Shown here piece by piece: positions 7,962 through 15,220 of a stretch of DNA of 64,000 nucleotides. Numbering within the stretch: the stretch's first letter is position 1; each line of letters opens with the position of its first letter. The stretch spans positions 124,001 to 188,000 of the forward strand of contig SVHA01000003.1 of NCBI GenBank assembly GCA_015056085.1, read 5' to 3'. Under the pieces are notes generated by a model. That model did not search any database, was not told where the DNA came from, and saw only the letters and a list, made by a program, of their open reading frames with translations. The position numbers and the translations under genes are program-made. This DNA is from Clostridiales bacterium. GTDB taxonomy: Bacteria; Bacillota; Clostridia; Christensenellales; Aristaeellaceae.

Positions 7962-9599
7962 TCAGCCGGTGATCTGGCTTTCCACCAGACGACCGGCGCA
8001 GTATTTCTGGCGCAGCACCGGCTTTTCGATCTTGCCGGTGGGGTTGCGGGGCACCTTGTCGAAAATCACCTTGCGGGGGCGCTTATACCGGGGCAGGCCC
8101 TCGCAGAAGTGCTGGATGTCCTCCACGGTGCATTCGACATTTTCCTTGATTTCCACAATGGCGGCGGCGATTTCGCCCAGGCGGGCGTCGGGCAGGCCGA
8201 TGACGGCCACGTCCTTGATCTTGTCGTATCCTCTGAGATAATCTTCAATCTGCACGGGATAGAGGTTTTCGCCGCCGGAGATGACCACGTCCTTCTTGCG
8301 GTCCACCAGGAAGATGAAACCGTCTTCATCCTGACGGGCCATATCGCCGGTATAGAGCCAGCCGTCCTTGAGAACTTCAGCGGTGGCTTCGGGATTCTTA
8401 TAATACTCCAGCATCACGCCGGGGCCCCGGACGATCAGTTCGCCCACATCGCCCTTTTCCACTTCGCTGCCGTCGGGATTGACGATTTTCGCTTCCCACT
8501 GGTAGCCCGGCACGCCAATGGCGCCCACCTTGTGGATATTCTCCACGCCCAGATGCACACAGCCCGGGCCGATGGATTCCGACAGGCCGTAGTTGGTGTC
8601 GTACTGATGATGGGGGAAGACCTTCTTCCAGCGGTGAATCAGGGAAGGCGGCACCGGCTGGGCGCCGATGTGCATCAGCCGCCACTGGTCCAGATAATAG
8701 TGGGACAGATCCACCTTGCCGGCTTCAATGGCATCCAGCAAATCCTGGGCCCAGGGCACCAGCAGCCACACCACCGTGCAGCGCTCTTCCGTCACGGCCC
8801 GCAAAATCCACTCCGGCTTCACACCCCTGAGAAGCACCGCCTTGCTGCCGGAGAGCAGGGAGCCAAACCAATGCATCTTGGCGCCGGTGTGATACAGGGG
8901 CGGAATGCACAGGAACACGTCGTCCCGGGTCTGGCCATGGTGACGCTGCTCCACTTCACAGGCGCAGGTCAGCGCCCGGTGGTTGTGCAGGATGGCCTTG
9001 GGGAAGCCCGTGGTGCCGGAGGAAAAATAGATGGCAGCGTAGTCTTCCGGCGTCATTTCCACCGGCGGCTGGGAGGAAGAGCAGAAGTTCATCAGTTTCA
9101 GGCAATCCTCGGCATAAGCGGGGCCGTTCTTGCCTGCGTGGAACATCATCTTCAGCCCCGGCAGGTCGTCGGCAATGGCGTCCATACGGCTGATGAATTC
9201 CGGGCCGAACACCAGCACCTGGGCATCCGCCAGTTCCAGACAATACTTGATTTCATCGCTGGCGTAGCGGAAGTTCATCGGAACGGCGATGCACCCAGCC
9301 TTCAACACGCCGAAATACACCGGCAGCCATTCCAGGCAGTTCATCAGCAGGATGGCCACCTTGGTGCCCCTTTGCAGCCCGCGGCTGAGCAACAGGTTGG
9401 CAAAGCGGTTGGCCCGGCGGTCGAATTCCCGCCAGGTCATCTCCCGGCGATAGGGGGCGTCGGGGTTGGCGTTTTCAATCAGGTTGAAATCCCGCCAGGT
9501 CACGGCGTTGTCCCGCTCCTCGGAGGGGCTGATCTCCACCAGGGCAATCTCCTGCCCGTAGAGCCTTGCGTTTCTCTCCAGATATTCCGTAATCAGCAT
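7962..9599 (-). CDS. AMP-forming acyl/aryl-CoA ligase
   Basis: A 545-residue ANL-superfamily enzyme. It shows the P-loop YFSSGTTGFPKAILHN, the adenylate motif YTGDMARQDEDGF, the hinge DRKKDVVISGGENLYP and the C-terminal lysine in NPTGKIEKP. It activates a carboxylic acid to the CoA thioester via an acyl-AMP. The sequence resembles broad long-chain/aryl ligases, so substrate cannot be read from it; its place as first gene of an operon with an importer and iorAB suggests phenylacetate, 4-hydroxyphenylacetate or indoleacetate. AAAGGAGAG precedes the ATG. Transcription reaches it only through the T-box leader. Confidence 0.9.
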   Translation of the reverse strand: MLITEYLERNARLYGQEIALVEISPSEERDNAVTWRDFNLIENANPDAPYRREMTWREFDRRANRFANLLLSRGLQRGTKVAILLMNCLEWLPVYFGVLKAGCIAVPMNFRYASDEIKYCLELADAQVLVFGPEFISRMDAIADDLPGLKMMFHAGKNGPAYAEDCLKLMNFCSSSQPPVEMTPEDYAAIYFSSGTTGFPKAILHNHRALTCACEVEQRHHGQTRDDVFLCIPPLYHTGAKMHWFGSLLSGSKAVLLRGVKPEWILRAVTEERCTVVWLLVPWAQDLLDAIEAGKVDLSHYYLDQWRLMHIGAQPVPPSLIHRWKKVFPHHQYDTNYGLSESIGPGCVHLGVENIHKVGAIGVPGYQWEAKIVNPDGSEVEKGDVGELIVRGPGVMLEYYKNPEATAEVLKDGWLYTGDMARQDEDGFIFLVDRKKDVVISGGENLYPVQIEDYLRGYDKIKDVAVIGLPDARLGEIAAAIVEIKENVECTVEDIQHFCEGLPRYKRPRKVIFDKVPRNPTGKIEKPVLRQKYCAGRLVESQITG

Positions 9600-9652
9600 C
9601 GTATCTCTCCTTTGCTGCTTTTTCCTGATGATTGATAAGTGGTTTTCCGGCT

Positions 9653-9914
9653 AAAAAAATCGCCCTCTGCAATCCGCAGAGGACGAGCAAGCCCGTGGTA
9701 CCACCTCAATTTGCCGCCCGAAGGCAGCCTCAACAGGTTCCCAAATGTGAAACCCTAACGCGATACCGGGCGCACCCGTCTTGGCCTACTGCACTTTTCA
9801 GCTAGCCGCTCCGGAAGGTATTCCGACCCGTTTCCCGCTCTGCCTTTCACCAACCGGCAGTTCTCTGCGCCGTTTCACGGGGCGTACTTGATTCCGTCAT
9901 TGCGTGTGAATATG
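9653..9914 (-). promoter_or_regulatory. T-box leader (tRNA-Tyr specifier) controlling the ligase-symporter-iorAB operon
   Basis: Read on the minus strand: stem I with AGTA (9888-9885), an AGAGAA/GGTTGGTG distal loop (9855-9848) and GAA followed by the specifier UAC (9820-9818), then CUUCCGGAGC as in many T-boxes. The T-box sequence AGGTGGTACCACGGG is at 9706-9692, followed by a terminator (CCTCTGC/GCAGAGG) and a run of seven T at 9659-9653. Uncharged tRNA-Tyr should stabilise the antiterminator, so the operon is on during tyrosine starvation. Specifier choice rests on the GAA-NNN pattern and should be confirmed by folding. Confidence 0.88.
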
Positions 9915-9920
9915 TTGGAG

Positions 9921-9949
9921 ATTTTATCATTTCCCCGCCTCAAAGTCAA
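9921..9949 (-). promoter_or_regulatory. Promoter of the T-box leader
   Basis: TTGACT (9949-9944), 17-nt spacer, TAAAAT (9926-9921). Predicted start near 9914. Confidence 0.75.
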
Positions 9950-10016
9950 GGGGATTGCCCCTGGAAAAATCTGAAATACATCAGAAGTACACTTTTCGCT
10001 GATTTTCTCCGCGCCG

Positions 10017-10045
10017 TTGACAATCCCGCCTTTCCACCTTATAAT
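10017..10045 (+). promoter_or_regulatory. Consensus sigma-A promoter
   Basis: TTGACA (10017-10022), 17 nt, TATAAT (10040-10045), a perfect consensus, 40 nt before the NusG-II gene start. Confidence 0.85.
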
Positions 10046-10085
10046 ATCCGGGAATCTTCCCATTTCATCAAAAGGAGTTCTCCCG

Positions 10086-10535
10086 ATGCGCCGTAAGAAT
10101 CTGCTGGTCATCCTGCTGGTGGTGGTTGTGATTATCGCTGTGGCCGTGGCCGCATTGCTGATGGGCCATCGCCCCGTCACCCTGCCTGAAGGCACCCAGG
10201 AGGAAATCGCCGCCGCCAACGGATACGTCTATATCCTCGCCGGAGAGGAAGCCCGGTGGATTCCCCTGCCGGACGAACCGTACAACATCCGCCTGACCAT
10301 GACTGACGCCCAGGGCGAGCAGACCGTCAACGTCATCACCCTCACCAAGGACAGCGCCGTGATGTCCTACTCCACCTGCGATAATCAGGACTGCGTACAG
10401 CAGGGCGTCGTGACCCTTGACAACAAGGGCACCCGGCCCCTTGGCAACATGATTATCTGCCTGCCCCAGAACGTGGGCGTGGAATTGTATTCCACCCAGG
10501 AAGTGCTGGATATGCTCAGCGAGCAGGCAAACTGA
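10086..10535 (+). CDS. NusG domain II-containing membrane-anchored protein
   Basis: A 149-residue protein with one N-terminal membrane segment (about residues 5-27) and an external NusG domain II-like beta domain. Family signs are GYVYILAGEEARWIPLPD and the pair STCDNQDCVQQG with two cysteines, then NMIICLPQNVGVEL. Stand-alone NusG-II proteins are common in Clostridia, often next to redox or FMN-binding proteins, but their function is not established. The ATG at 10086 has AAAGGAG upstream, whereas an earlier in-frame ATG lies on the promoter. It appears monocistronic, with a perfect-consensus promoter, so it may be well expressed. Confidence 0.82.
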   Translation: MRRKNLLVILLVVVVIIAVAVAALLMGHRPVTLPEGTQEEIAAANGYVYILAGEEARWIPLPDEPYNIRLTMTDAQGEQTVNVITLTKDSAVMSYSTCDNQDCVQQGVVTLDNKGTRPLGNMIICLPQNVGVELYSTQEVLDMLSEQAN

Positions 10536-10582
10536 CACAGCTTTTTTCGCCTTTCCTCCTGCCGGGGGAGGGCGCTTTTTTC

Positions 10583-10611
10583 TTGACAAACATGGGGCGC
10601 GCTGGTATGAT
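10583..10611 (+). promoter_or_regulatory. Promoter of the polysaccharide deacetylase gene
   Basis: TTGACA (10583-10588), 17 nt, TATGAT (10606-10611), just after a T-rich stretch that may end the NusG-II transcript. Confidence 0.75.
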
Positions 10612-10652
10612 GGAAAGCGGAAAATCTGACTGTTTCTGACAGGAGGTCCCTC

Positions 10653-11981
10653 ATGAAGAAGTGTGTGCTGATTCTTGTGTGTGCGCTGCTTGTGTGCCTG
10701 TGCTCCCTTGCCCTGGCCCAGGAAGTCACCCTATCCCTGCCCGGCAAAAACGCCTCCGTCAATGCAGGCATGGCCTATGACGTGACCATCAGTGCCGATG
10801 CGCCCGTAGCCACCGCCACCGATTTCGTCCTCACCTGCGCTGATATCGGCTTCTCCGCCGCCGGACAGATTCCCGCCGGCGAACAGGAAGCCACCGTGAA
10901 AGTGGACATTCCTGCCGACAAGGGCGGCGGAAACAGGATCATCTTCGCACTGGAAGGGCAAACCGCCAAACATCAGGTGCAGGTGTATTCCCTGCCCAAT
11001 GTGCAGTTCTATATTGAGGAGTACGTTTCCCACCCCGGTCACGAGGTGTCCGTGCTGGCGGTGTGCAGGAATCCCAACACGGTGCTTTCCGCAAACAATG
11101 TGTTCGAACTGCGCAATCAGTTCGGTCAGGTGCTGGATACCGCCGAGTGGAGCAACCCCAACAGCCGCCTGATGTTCACCTTCACCTGCACGAAGGAACT
11201 GCTGGGCAAGCAGATCCTCTCCGTGTATCTGGACGGCGTGTGCGTCACCCAGAAAGAAGCGCTGCTGTTTGTTTCTGACTACGAAGTTCCCCGTGTGAAA
11301 ACCCTGAATCCTTCCACGCCCTCCATGTCCATCACCCTGGACTGCGGCTCTCCCTCCATCGAGACGCCCCAGCAGACCACGGATGTGCTGGCCGTGCTGG
11401 ACAAGTATAACGTCAAGGCCACCTTCTTCATGACCGGCCAGTTCATCCAGTCCCAGTTAGAAAGCGCCCTGCGCATCCGGGACGCCGGCCACGAAATTGC
11501 CAACCACACCTATTCCCATCCTCCCATGACGACGCTTTCCCCCAAGGAGATGCAGCGGGAAGTCATGCGCGTGGCCAACCTGCTGGAAGAACACCTGGGC
11601 GTCACGCCCCGGCTGTTCCGCCCGCCCTACGGCAACACCAATGAAAAGGTGACCGCCGTTGTCCGCGGCGAAGGCATGGAAGAGATCATGTGGACCATCG
11701 ACTCCTACGACTGGAAGGAGGGCTACGGCCACTCCAACATCATCGAGCGTGTGACCAATGAAAACACTCTGGTGGACGGCAGCGTGATTCTGTTCCATCT
11801 GGACGGCTTCAACTGCGCTGAAACGCTGGACATCGTCATTCCCTATTATCAGAACGAAAAGGGCTTTGAGTGCGTGCCGGTGAGCGAGTTGCTGCGCCGC
11901 AGCGGCCGGGAACTTCCGCCCATGCCCTCTGACCGTGAAGCCCTGGTCTACGCCCCTGCTACCCCCACCGACGCCGAATAA
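10653..11981 (+). CDS. Secreted polysaccharide deacetylase with a Cys in the metal motif
   Basis: A 442-residue protein with a signal peptide (about 1-22), a beta-rich N-terminal region (about 23-215) and a NodB-like deacetylase domain (about 220-425). The domain has H285-x3-H289 (HTYSH), RPPYG starting at R323, DSYDW and LFHLDG. Motif 1, usually TFDDG, reads TLDCG: the catalytic-base Asp230 is kept but the metal-ligand Asp is Cys231. Related Firmicute enzymes are known with Asn or Cys there, so this is a subfamily trait, not proof of inactivity. Likely substrate is peptidoglycan or another wall polysaccharide outside the cell. It precedes an NlpC/P60-like gene by 24 nt, suggesting joint wall remodelling. 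Confidence 0.88.
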   Translation: MKKCVLILVCALLVCLCSLALAQEVTLSLPGKNASVNAGMAYDVTISADAPVATATDFVLTCADIGFSAAGQIPAGEQEATVKVDIPADKGGGNRIIFALEGQTAKHQVQVYSLPNVQFYIEEYVSHPGHEVSVLAVCRNPNTVLSANNVFELRNQFGQVLDTAEWSNPNSRLMFTFTCTKELLGKQILSVYLDGVCVTQKEALLFVSDYEVPRVKTLNPSTPSMSITLDCGSPSIETPQQTTDVLAVLDKYNVKATFFMTGQFIQSQLESALRIRDAGHEIANHTYSHPPMTTLSPKEMQREVMRVANLLEEHLGVTPRLFRPPYGNTNEKVTAVVRGEGMEEIMWTIDSYDWKEGYGHSNIIERVTNENTLVDGSVILFHLDGFNCAETLDIVIPYYQNEKGFECVPVSELLRRSGRELPPMPSDREALVYAPATPTDAE

Positions 11982-12005
11982 ACGCTTATTGTGAAAGGAC
12001 CTGTT

Positions 12006-12917
12006 ATGCTGACTTCGTTTTTCAAGGCGCTGCGCCGCGCGCTGCTGATGCTGCTCGCCCTGATGGTACTCGCCTCCCCTGCACTGGCGCAGGTGGAGCG
12101 CAATGAATTCCTGGATGTCGCCTTCACCTGTCTGGAAAAAGGCAACCCCTTCCTGCTGCGATACAATCAGATCACCGGCGCCGAGGTGGAGCCGCTGTTC
12201 GAGCTGGGCGTGCCGTATTTCTTCGGCGGCAAGGCAGACAAGCGCTTCTGGACGCAGTACCCCCGCTATTCCCAGCGCCATCCCTACCAGAACGTTGGCC
12301 CCTACACCCGGGACAAGCTGATGATCTACGGCCTGGACTGCTCCGGCTACACCTGCTACATCTACACCGAAGCCGGATACCCCGCCCATGACGCCCTCAT
12401 GACCATGATCATGCGCACCGAAAGGGAGCATCACATCTACACCCATCACGAGGGTGAAAGGATGCCCGAAGACTTCACCCTGCTGGCGGACACGCTGGAA
12501 GTAGGCGATCTGTTCGTGGCGGCCCACCCGAATCTCCACGTGCTGATGTTCATCGGCACGCTGGCGGATTACGGCTTTACCGCCGCTGACAACCCCAAGT
12601 TGGAAAAGTATCTGGAATACCCGCTGGTCATTCATGCCGGCGAGAATCCCCAGGTGGCAGACCGCTTCACCAACCTCATCCTCACGGATGAATTCTACTC
12701 CGATTGCTATCCCACTTACGGCGGCGTGTGCGTGTCCATTCTGGGCATGGATCCCGCCGATGCCGATGTGGTGATGACCTCTCTGGGGAAGACCTATCCC
12801 GGCCTTGTGCTGGATGACAAGGGCACCATCCTCTTTGACTGGACGCTGGAGCTCACCGCCTACTACTGCTGGTATCGCCGCCCGACAGTGAAAGCCGCCG
12901 ACCTGCCGCAGGAGTGA
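12006..12917 (+). CDS. Secreted NlpC/P60-like cysteine peptidase
   Basis: A 303-residue protein with a signal peptide (about 1-29) and an NlpC/P60-like core. The nucleophile is C112 in GLDCSGY, and H178 in HPNLHVLMFIG is the likely catalytic base. It probably cleaves peptide stems of the cell wall. The ATG at 12006 follows AAAGGA at a 6-nt spacing. It lies 24 nt after the deacetylase gene, so the two form an operon. The stop TGA is the first part of TGACCA that opens mosaic B: the first repeat hairpin (CCAAAGGGC/GCCCTTTGG) starts on the next base. The C-terminal 90 residues are less conserved in appearance and I cannot assign them. Confidence 0.82.
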   Translation: MLTSFFKALRRALLMLLALMVLASPALAQVERNEFLDVAFTCLEKGNPFLLRYNQITGAEVEPLFELGVPYFFGGKADKRFWTQYPRYSQRHPYQNVGPYTRDKLMIYGLDCSGYTCYIYTEAGYPAHDALMTMIMRTEREHHIYTHHEGERMPEDFTLLADTLEVGDLFVAAHPNLHVLMFIGTLADYGFTAADNPKLEKYLEYPLVIHAGENPQVADRFTNLILTDEFYSDCYPTYGGVCVSILGMDPADADVVMTSLGKTYPGLVLDDKGTILFDWTLELTAYYCWYRRPTVKAADLPQE

Positions 12918-13706
12918 CCAAAGGGCGTTGCCCTTTGGAAACCCACCAGGGGGCGTAGCCCCCTGGACCCCCAGTTGGGGGCGCTGCCCCCAACACCCCC
13001 GCCAGAGGGCTGCGCCCTCTGGACACCTGCTTGTGGGGCGCTGCCCCACACCCCGGCAGGGGCGCCGCCCCTGCACCCCGGTCGGGGGCCCTGCCCCCGA
13101 CACCCCCGCAAGGGCCATTGCCCCTTGACCCATCACCCCAAGCCCCGAAGGGCTTGGGGGATTGTTTTTATGTAGGTCTTTCCTTTCACATTGTTCTGTT
13201 ATGCAAGGTGAGGTTTCGCCCTCACGGGCGACCAAAGGGCTTTCCGATCGCCCTTTGGAACCTTCGGGCCCCCTTCGGATGAAGGGGTATTAGCCTGTTT
13301 GTTGAAGGAACGAATTTTGTAGTCAAACAAAGGCCCCCTTGTGTAAAGGGGGCTCCGCCGTTAGGCGGTGGGGGATTGTCCTGCTGCGGAAAAGTCTACT
13401 TACAAGGATGCAGACCGAAGGGGTCCAGGGGGCGATCGGAAAGCCCCCTGGTTGCCCCACAAAAGACTTGAATCAGGAAGCAATACCAAAAACAAAACAT
13501 CCCCCAAGCCCTTCAGGGCTTGGGGTGATGGGTCAAGGGTCGAAGACCCTTGCGGGGGTATCGGGGGCAGAGCCCCCGATTGGGGTGCGGGGCAACGCCC
13601 CGCATAGGGGTGTTGGGGGCAAAGCCCCCAACTGGGTTTCCAAAGGGCAAAGCCCTTTGGTGCGGGGCAACGCCACGCAGGGGGTCCAGGGGGTATTACC
13701 CCCTGG
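12915..13706. repeat. Palindrome mosaic B between convergent genes
   Basis: About 0.8 kb of the same module families as mosaic A and no gene. The left arm holds at least seven consecutive GGGC/GCCC-core hairpins (from 12918 to about 13120), including CCAGGGGGC, TTGGGGGC, CCAGAGGGC, TGTGGGGC and GTCGGGGGC stems, each with matching complementary changes. Then come TTGACCCATCA with CCCCAAGCCC/GGGCTTGGGG (13136-13159), an AT-rich spacer, the GATCG-loop module in both orientations (about 13235-13258 and 13425-13451), the GGGGGCTCCGCCG module near 13340 and an inverted right arm (13502-13706). It runs into the stop of the M29 aminopeptidase gene. Confidence 0.85.
13136..13171 (+). terminator. Terminator formed by a mosaic B module
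   Basis: CCCCAAGCCC/GGGCTTGGGG stem with loop CGAA, followed by GATTGTTTTTA. It would end the deacetylase/NlpC transcript. Confidence 0.6.
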
Positions 13707-14930
13707 TCACCAGGCCCAGGTGCCGTCCTTGAAGATCTGCACGCGTTTTCCGTCACGGCAGACGGCTTCCACGCTCAGGTCTTCGGTGCCAATCATGAAA
13801 TCAACGTGAATCATGGACTCGTTCACGCCCAGGGCATGAATTTCCTCATGAGACTTTTCGTGATGATCCCGGATGGTGTCAGCAAATCCGCGGCCCAGCG
13901 CCAGGTGGCACACGGCATTTTCATCAAACAGGGTGTTGTAGAACAGCAGACCCGTCTGATTGATGGGGCTGTTGAAGGGCACCAGCGCACATTCGCCCAG
14001 GCGGGAGGCGCCTTCGTCCATGTGAATCATCTGCTGCAGAGCGGCGTCGTTGACTTCGGCGTGAGCCTCCACCACGGCGCCCTTTTCAAACCGCATCCAG
14101 AAGTTCTCAATCAGCTGACCACGATAGGACAGGGGCAGAGAGGAATACACAATGCCCTCGGCACGGGTCTTATCAGGAGAAATGAAGCACTCCTCCGTGG
14201 GAATGTTGGGGTTGAAGTACACGCCACCCTTGGTGGTCTCGCCGCCGCCGCAGAACACGGCGTCGGGAATCATGCCCACTTCCAGATCGGTACCGTTGGC
14301 GCTGTGATACACCAGCTTGTCAATCTGAAGGTTGTTGAGATATTCGCAGCGGGCCTGCATATCCGCATTGTGCTTTTCCCAGGCGGCGATGGGGTCATCG
14401 TCCACACGGGCGCAGGAGAGGATGGCGTCCCACAGCTTTTCCACCGCCGTGCCGGCACGCTCGCCGGGGAAGACCTTCTTGGCCCACTTCACGCCGGGCA
14501 CAGCGGCAATGCACCACTGCTGCTTACCGTCCAACTGATCGCGATAGCCCTTGGTGAGGGGATACAGAATCTGCTGGCTGCGGCTGAGTTTGTCCATGTT
14601 CACGCCCTTGAGGCCGTCGGGGTCGGCGGACATCAGGTGCAGGCGGCAGGGCAGTTTCTCCACGGCGTACTGCAGTTTGGCTTCCTCAAAGTTCTCCAGG
14701 GTGGAGAGGGTCTTGAGGCTGCAGTGGCGATAATGCAGCTTGGACAGGGGCTGATAGCTGAAGTCCACCATCACCCGGCGGGCGCCGGCCTTGTACAGTT
14801 CATCCGTCACCATGGCGACAAACTCCGGCTGATCAATCCCGCAGTTCACCTGAACATCCTGCCCCTTCTGCACATTGCAGCCCATGCGGGCGATCAGACG
14901 GGCATACTTGCGAAGACGATTTTTCTGCAT
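13707..14930 (-). CDS. Aminopeptidase, M29 (AmpS/AmpT/PepS) family
   Basis: A 407-residue cytoplasmic metalloaminopeptidase close to the family's usual 400-410 residues. Visible family segments are GCNVQKGQDVQVNCGIDQ near the N-terminus, the GTDLEVGM stretch, TEECFISPDKTRAEG, and near the C-terminus NESMIHVDFMIGTEDLSV, which carries metal ligands. It releases N-terminal residues from peptides using two metal ions. AAAGGAG precedes the ATG, and a promoter lies 39 nt further upstream. It is convergent with the NlpC/P60-like gene across mosaic B and its TGA is followed at once by CCAGGGGGT/ACCCCCTGG. Confidence 0.93.
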   Translation of the reverse strand: MQKNRLRKYARLIARMGCNVQKGQDVQVNCGIDQPEFVAMVTDELYKAGARRVMVDFSYQPLSKLHYRHCSLKTLSTLENFEEAKLQYAVEKLPCRLHLMSADPDGLKGVNMDKLSRSQQILYPLTKGYRDQLDGKQQWCIAAVPGVKWAKKVFPGERAGTAVEKLWDAILSCARVDDDPIAAWEKHNADMQARCEYLNNLQIDKLVYHSANGTDLEVGMIPDAVFCGGGETTKGGVYFNPNIPTEECFISPDKTRAEGIVYSSLPLSYRGQLIENFWMRFEKGAVVEAHAEVNDAALQQMIHMDEGASRLGECALVPFNSPINQTGLLFYNTLFDENAVCHLALGRGFADTIRDHHEKSHEEIHALGVNESMIHVDFMIGTEDLSVEAVCRDGKRVQIFKDGTWAW

Positions 14931-14968
14931 ATAGCAACACTCCTTTGTGTGCGATTGTGAATGCCTTC

Positions 14969-14996
14969 ATTATATCACATCCCCCATTTCCGTCAA
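14969..14996 (-). promoter_or_regulatory. Promoter of the M29 aminopeptidase gene
   Basis: TTGACG (14996-14991), 16 nt, TATAAT (14974-14969). Confidence 0.7.
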
Positions 14997-15158
14997 CCCC
15001 GGCGTTGTTCTTTTGGCGTTTTCCGTTGAAACGGCCTTTTCCGCCCGATTTGCAAGTGCTGATTTCATCAAACACCCGGTGGATTGCATCTCTTTCCTGC
15101 CAGATTGGACAAGTTTATAAAAATTCAGAAATTTTCTGAAAAATCTGCATAATTATGC

Positions 15159-15187
15159 TTGACAAGTGAATAATTATGGTGTATTAT
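15159..15187 (+). promoter_or_regulatory. Promoter of the C69 peptidase gene
   Basis: TTGACA (15159-15164), 17 nt, TATTAT (15182-15187). An AT-rich palindrome (TTCAGAAA/TTTCTGAA, 15124-15140) lies just upstream and could be an operator or UP-element. Confidence 0.75.
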
Positions 15188-15220
15188 TCACTCATCACTT
15201 CCGAAAGGACGGTTGCCACC

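Noticed and set aside
4009-9599. The ior operon as a catabolic pathway for aromatic amino acids
   Set aside because: Possible biochemically, but a tRNA-Tyr T-box would switch it on when tyrosine is scarce, the opposite of what degradation needs.
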